Shown: one piece after another, positions 60,301 through 64,000 of the stretch
Position numbering within the stretch: the first letter of the stretch is position 1
Layout: the number at the start of each line of letters is the position of its first letter
NCBI GenBank assembly: GCA_012861695.1
Contig: JAAOOA010000026.1
Span: 18,898,001-18,962,000, forward strand
DNA from: Trematomus loennbergii
Taxonomy: Eukaryota; Chordata; Actinopteri; Perciformes; Nototheniidae
Direction of reading: 5' to 3'
Length of the DNA stretch: 64,000 bases
Program-made: the position numbers and the translations under genes
The notes under the pieces: model-generated
What the model saw: the letters and a program-made list of their open reading frames with translations, nothing else
Database searches by the model: none
Told to the model about the DNA's origin: nothing

Positions 60301-63300
60301 TATCAATGCAGGGGTAATAGACCACAGTGAAAGTCGTTTGGATTCTAAATACCAAGCAAATAAGTGCGCTTGTCAATAGGAAAATAAAGCATTGTCAGAA
60401 ATATATTACCTTTGGATGAAGAATAATGCACATTTAGGTTCGCTATGATTCCCCTCTCTGTCATTTAAGGGCAAACAAACACATATATTTTCTACAGGGG
60501 AGCATTTCGTTCAAATGTAAGATTACTGACAGCAGGACATCAGATAGTGTTTACTTCTTGTTTCGGTCGAAATAAGGGCTTTTTAGAAGTTCTGGCACTA
60601 AAACATTTGCCGTTTTCACTACAAAACACTTGTCTTGCACATGTTTAGTTCAGTTTGAATATTATCAAAGACAATATCATGTCCAGTCAGTGTGCTTTTA
60701 TCCAAAAGGCACTTTGAGAGAAGGTCTGCCAGAACAATCTATACAATGTTCTGTCTGATTCTATTGTTATGAAAAGCCAAAATAACGTCAACTGCAATGT
60801 TTATCTTGCATCTTACAAAAAACACATCACTTTTCATAGTGACTTTTTACATGTAGGGCTACAAATGCTAAACATATTTCATGGGAAAAAACACGGAAAA
60901 GCAGCTTAGTTCCATAATACAGGGGCTGAAAAGAATGTACTTTTTATTGATTAATTTACCCTAACAGATATAAAACTGTAGAACATCTTTTGTGGAGTAG
61001 GAACATCTTTTCAAACTGAGTGAAAACCTTGCAAGCATTCAAGTCAGAGACATTTTTCCTTTATGAACCAAGATTTTTTGCTTTCAAGGATGGAATGTGT
61101 TATTGCGGATTCAGTCAAACTGTTGGAATTTTGGGTGCCGAAGGTCAAAACAACTATCTTACCTGCTCTAAAAGAGATGTATTAGAAGGTTTGGTGCATT
61201 TGTCACTGTTATATAAATCCAAGCATGAAAACACCCACGTAGAGAGAGGAATAGTGATGTCCACAGTCCTGACAGAGAGTGAGCCATGTTGAAGAGCATT
61301 AGGTCTGAAGTTGAAGAGTCCGCTGACCTGACATATCCTTGTGAGTAACTGTTGTGTGCTGAGCTCGATAAATAATTGAGCCGAATGTGAACTCGTACAG
61401 ATAAGGGCAGTTAACTCACTATCTCTTTCTCGCGTCTTCCTTTGTGAATCCTCGATGTCTTGAGGATGACCTTTTACATCATTACATTTCATCTTTTGCA
61501 TTTCTCATTGTCGCCCATATTGCATTTAAAGTCTTCCCCCAGAGAAGGCCTGGACAGTTATTAGCACAACACAGAATACACATAATTACTCTCACAGTAG
61601 CCTGCTGTTTTAATTAAACGTGAATCTGCCTCTGACTTGAATTGCCACGGCCATTTCAGTGTGAGGCCGCCTGTTAACATACCCCATGTAAAGGAATGAT
61701 TTTAATCTACATTTTATAGTGAGTTTTCCTAGAAATCCCTCAATCGATATTTGAATGGGAAAAGTTCACAGTATTAATTGTACTACAAGGACGGGTTTTT
61801 GGATAATATAAACCGTTAAAATGAAAGTAGTTATTTTCAGCTACCAAAGTGCACACCCATATATCTTGTTGAATTCCTTAGGGAGTCAATTCATTACAGT
61901 GTGGAATCTCAGCGTCCCATAATATTTTATTTGAGGCCAGTTCTTGAGGAAACAAATAGTCTCTCTCCCTAACGCTGCTTTGTTTGTATGGAGAGTATGT
62001 TGTTTGTTTTAGAAGATTTCTCTACTGACCTCCATTGTGGAATAGAAGCCATTATGTAGCAGTGACAAACAAACCTTATCCATTCATACTAGAATTATGT
62101 ATAATATGCTCATGCTGGTTATAAATCCATTTGCTGCACTTGCCGTGCTGCAGATGCAACCAGTTACGGTTGGTTGGAGAATTGGGAAAACTGTTTAAGG
62201 ACACTCAACCTCAGATTTGATTGCAAAAGCATGTTCAAAATGAAATTCAAGCTTCCCATCAAAAGAAATGATGACACTTGCAAAGAACAGTAAGGAAATA
62301 AAAGGGTTTAGATAGCTGGGAATACCATGGGCTCATATATTTAACTGTAATTAGGAAATAATTACATTTCACTTTCTGTAATTCAGCGGCACATAATCAA
62401 CTTTAGCTGATTCTGAATGATGCAATTGATACAATTTTGATTGTGCTGCTGTCTTTCACGCAATTAATTACCTTTTTTTCAATTGAGTGCTTGCGTAGGA
62501 ATAGAGGGGATTGGTTTACGGTGGCTGACTTTTCATCTTTGTAATATAATTATGTCTGTGAAATTGAATTTCCTCTGTAATTTTTGCACCACCTGTTAAA
62601 TATGCTAGCAAAACACGTCAGTTGAAAATCCTGACATGTTGAACAGGACTTCAAATAAATAATTATGATAATTCCTATACAAAATAAATATTTACCAATG
62701 TTATGAGAGTAAAGCATTTAAATGAGATGCCACTTTTAAAGGTTGCATTGTAAAATTGGAAATGTAATACCCATAACTACCAGTAAAGGAGCATTACATC
62801 CTTAAAAAACACATTTTTAATGTTCACATGGAGATGAGTTCTTGGATCTATGTCATTATTAATGTCCATCCAATTTGATCCATTCATGTCTAGTTGATTA
62901 AAACATATCTTCCCTGCACTTTGACTGGGATATGCTTCTTACAGTGAGCCGGCTTTTTTTAATATAACAGTATATTGTCAATTATCTCACAGTCTTTTGC
63001 AGCCATATGTGTCTTCACTTTTAATGAGCAAATCGGGGATTGTTATTTGTGTTCACTTGCACAATTACTGATATGAGAATGTGTCTCAGCATCATTAAAC
63101 ACCAACTAACTAACTAACCATATCCCACTCAACACGACATATAAACAAATATTCACACGGTTGCTGTGGCTGCAGTTACTATGATGGACGCAAAGGGCAG
63201 AAGTCCATTGACAAAGTCTAAGAACAGGCCAAACAAAAACAGAATTCCCAGTCGGGCTCTAAATGTCAATGCTAAGTCATTTTAATTGACTTTGCCTACA

Positions 63301-63419
63301 TCACATAATGTACGTATTGTTAACAATGATGTCACACATAAGTGTCAAAAACTGCAGTTCGTCAAATGACCACTTGTGGCTGGATGGCGGCTATTTAATG
63401 GCATGATAATATTCTTAAT
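57351..63419. other. No gene recognised; homopolymer C run and short tandem repeat
   Basis: About 6 kb of AT-rich DNA. A run of 14 Cs lies at 58438-58451 and an AACT tandem repeat at 63100-63118. No frame above 115 codons and none recognisable. Several low-complexity-free AT-rich blocks (60160-60420, 61550-61720, 62330-62560) have the look of conserved non-coding elements near developmental genes. This is impression only. Confidence 0.4.
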
Positions 63420-64000
63420 GGGTTAGTTGGTTGGGTTAAGTTAAATCTTTTCAACCCTATCATTTTGGAAGGAAAGATTAACTCCCAAAAACCCGGTCTC
63501 TGGGCAGTTAGCGCCAAATGGAAACCTTTCAACTTAAAAACAAAACCAACACAAAAGTTTCAGAAACTGCAGTGCCTCCAATGGCCATTTTATATTGGAT
63601 CCAAAAGCGATTCAATCCCCATAGACTCCCATGTTAAAACACCACAATTCACTTTAAACATAAACATGTTAACAGTGAACAACCAAGGGGTTTTGATCTC
63701 TTATGCTGATCCTACCGTTTCATAACAACGGTGAACATGGGTGAGCTTTTATATACAAGTGAAAGGCTTCTACTATCAAAAGTTTGTATATCTTCTCTGC
63801 CGGTTTGAATAGCTTCTCTCAAGCAACACCCTTGCCTGTCTAAGCTACACTAGCCTTCGCCTCTTCCCATTATTGGATTAGCCGCGATTAAATTGGATTT
63901 GAGATTGCAGAGAAGTACAAGCCTGTTATCATTGATAAGTAGGTAGAAAAAAAGGACCGCTCATTGCATCGCTTGCAGTAGTTGAGTTAAAGCAGACCAT
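63420..64000. repeat. Common teleost interspersed repeat (core 63545-63720)
   Basis: The core holds GAAACTGCAGTGCCTCCAAT, ATCCAAAAGCGATTCAATCC and CCATAGACTCCCATGTTAAA in that order. This matches a high-copy repeat I recall from many teleosts. An 86-codon frame (63465-63725) across it is not a gene. No ends or target duplication were found. The rest of the segment to 64000 is unassigned. Confidence 0.5.

Overview
The window looks like nuclear DNA from a ray-finned fish, probably a percomorph. The sequence is AT-rich and carries long CA/GT microsatellites. It holds a dense mix of repeat types typical of teleosts: L2-like LINE remnants, piggyBac and hAT derivatives, several MITE families and an LTR element. 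The species assignment is inferred from repeat flavour only. I found no complete host protein-coding gene, no rRNA or tRNA gene, no bacterial-type operon and no CRISPR array. Nearly all open reading frames here are short chance frames. The window reads as a gene desert or a very large intron whose annotation is essentially its mobile-element content.

Left part (1-21 kb): a ~0.86 kb terminal-inverted-repeat element (449-1305) and a degraded LINE reverse-transcriptase fragment (about 1445-1765). A 780-bp piggyBac derivative (5183-5962) has TTAA at both ends and still encodes the first ~79 residues of its transposase. A 5'-truncated, frameshifted L2-type LINE lies on the minus strand (9907-10650). 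A hAT-type non-autonomous element (15835-16863) has 8-bp target duplications. An old inverted-repeat element (18257-18711) and a LINE-tail-like repeat (19471-19722) follow.

Middle (21.2-28.4 kb): the largest structure is an LTR retroelement of about 7.2 kb on the minus strand (21213-28437). Its ~690-bp LTRs are nearly identical, start TGTT and end AACA, and are bounded by the 4-bp duplication ATAC. A polypurine tract and a primer-binding site matching tRNA-Gln sit where expected, yet the 5.8 kb interior contains no gag, pol or env reading frame. It therefore looks like a young non-autonomous (LARD-like) element that must be moved by proteins supplied from elsewhere. A TTAA-type MITE lies just beyond it (28719-29362).

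Right part (29-64 kb): mostly unassigned DNA, with a perfect 18-bp hairpin (33948-33989) and an unidentified 173-codon minus-strand frame (34718-35239). A striking 2.64-kb fold-back element (36753-39388) has ~530-bp terminal inverted repeats and a perfect 8-bp target duplication TAAAAAAG. Beyond it are two related MITE copies (43208-43669 and 45129-45405), a 230-bp CA microsatellite, a hAT end fragment, a palindromic MITE (48586-48963) and scattered repeat fragments. The strongest candidates for something not yet described are the gene-less LTR element and the fold-back element.
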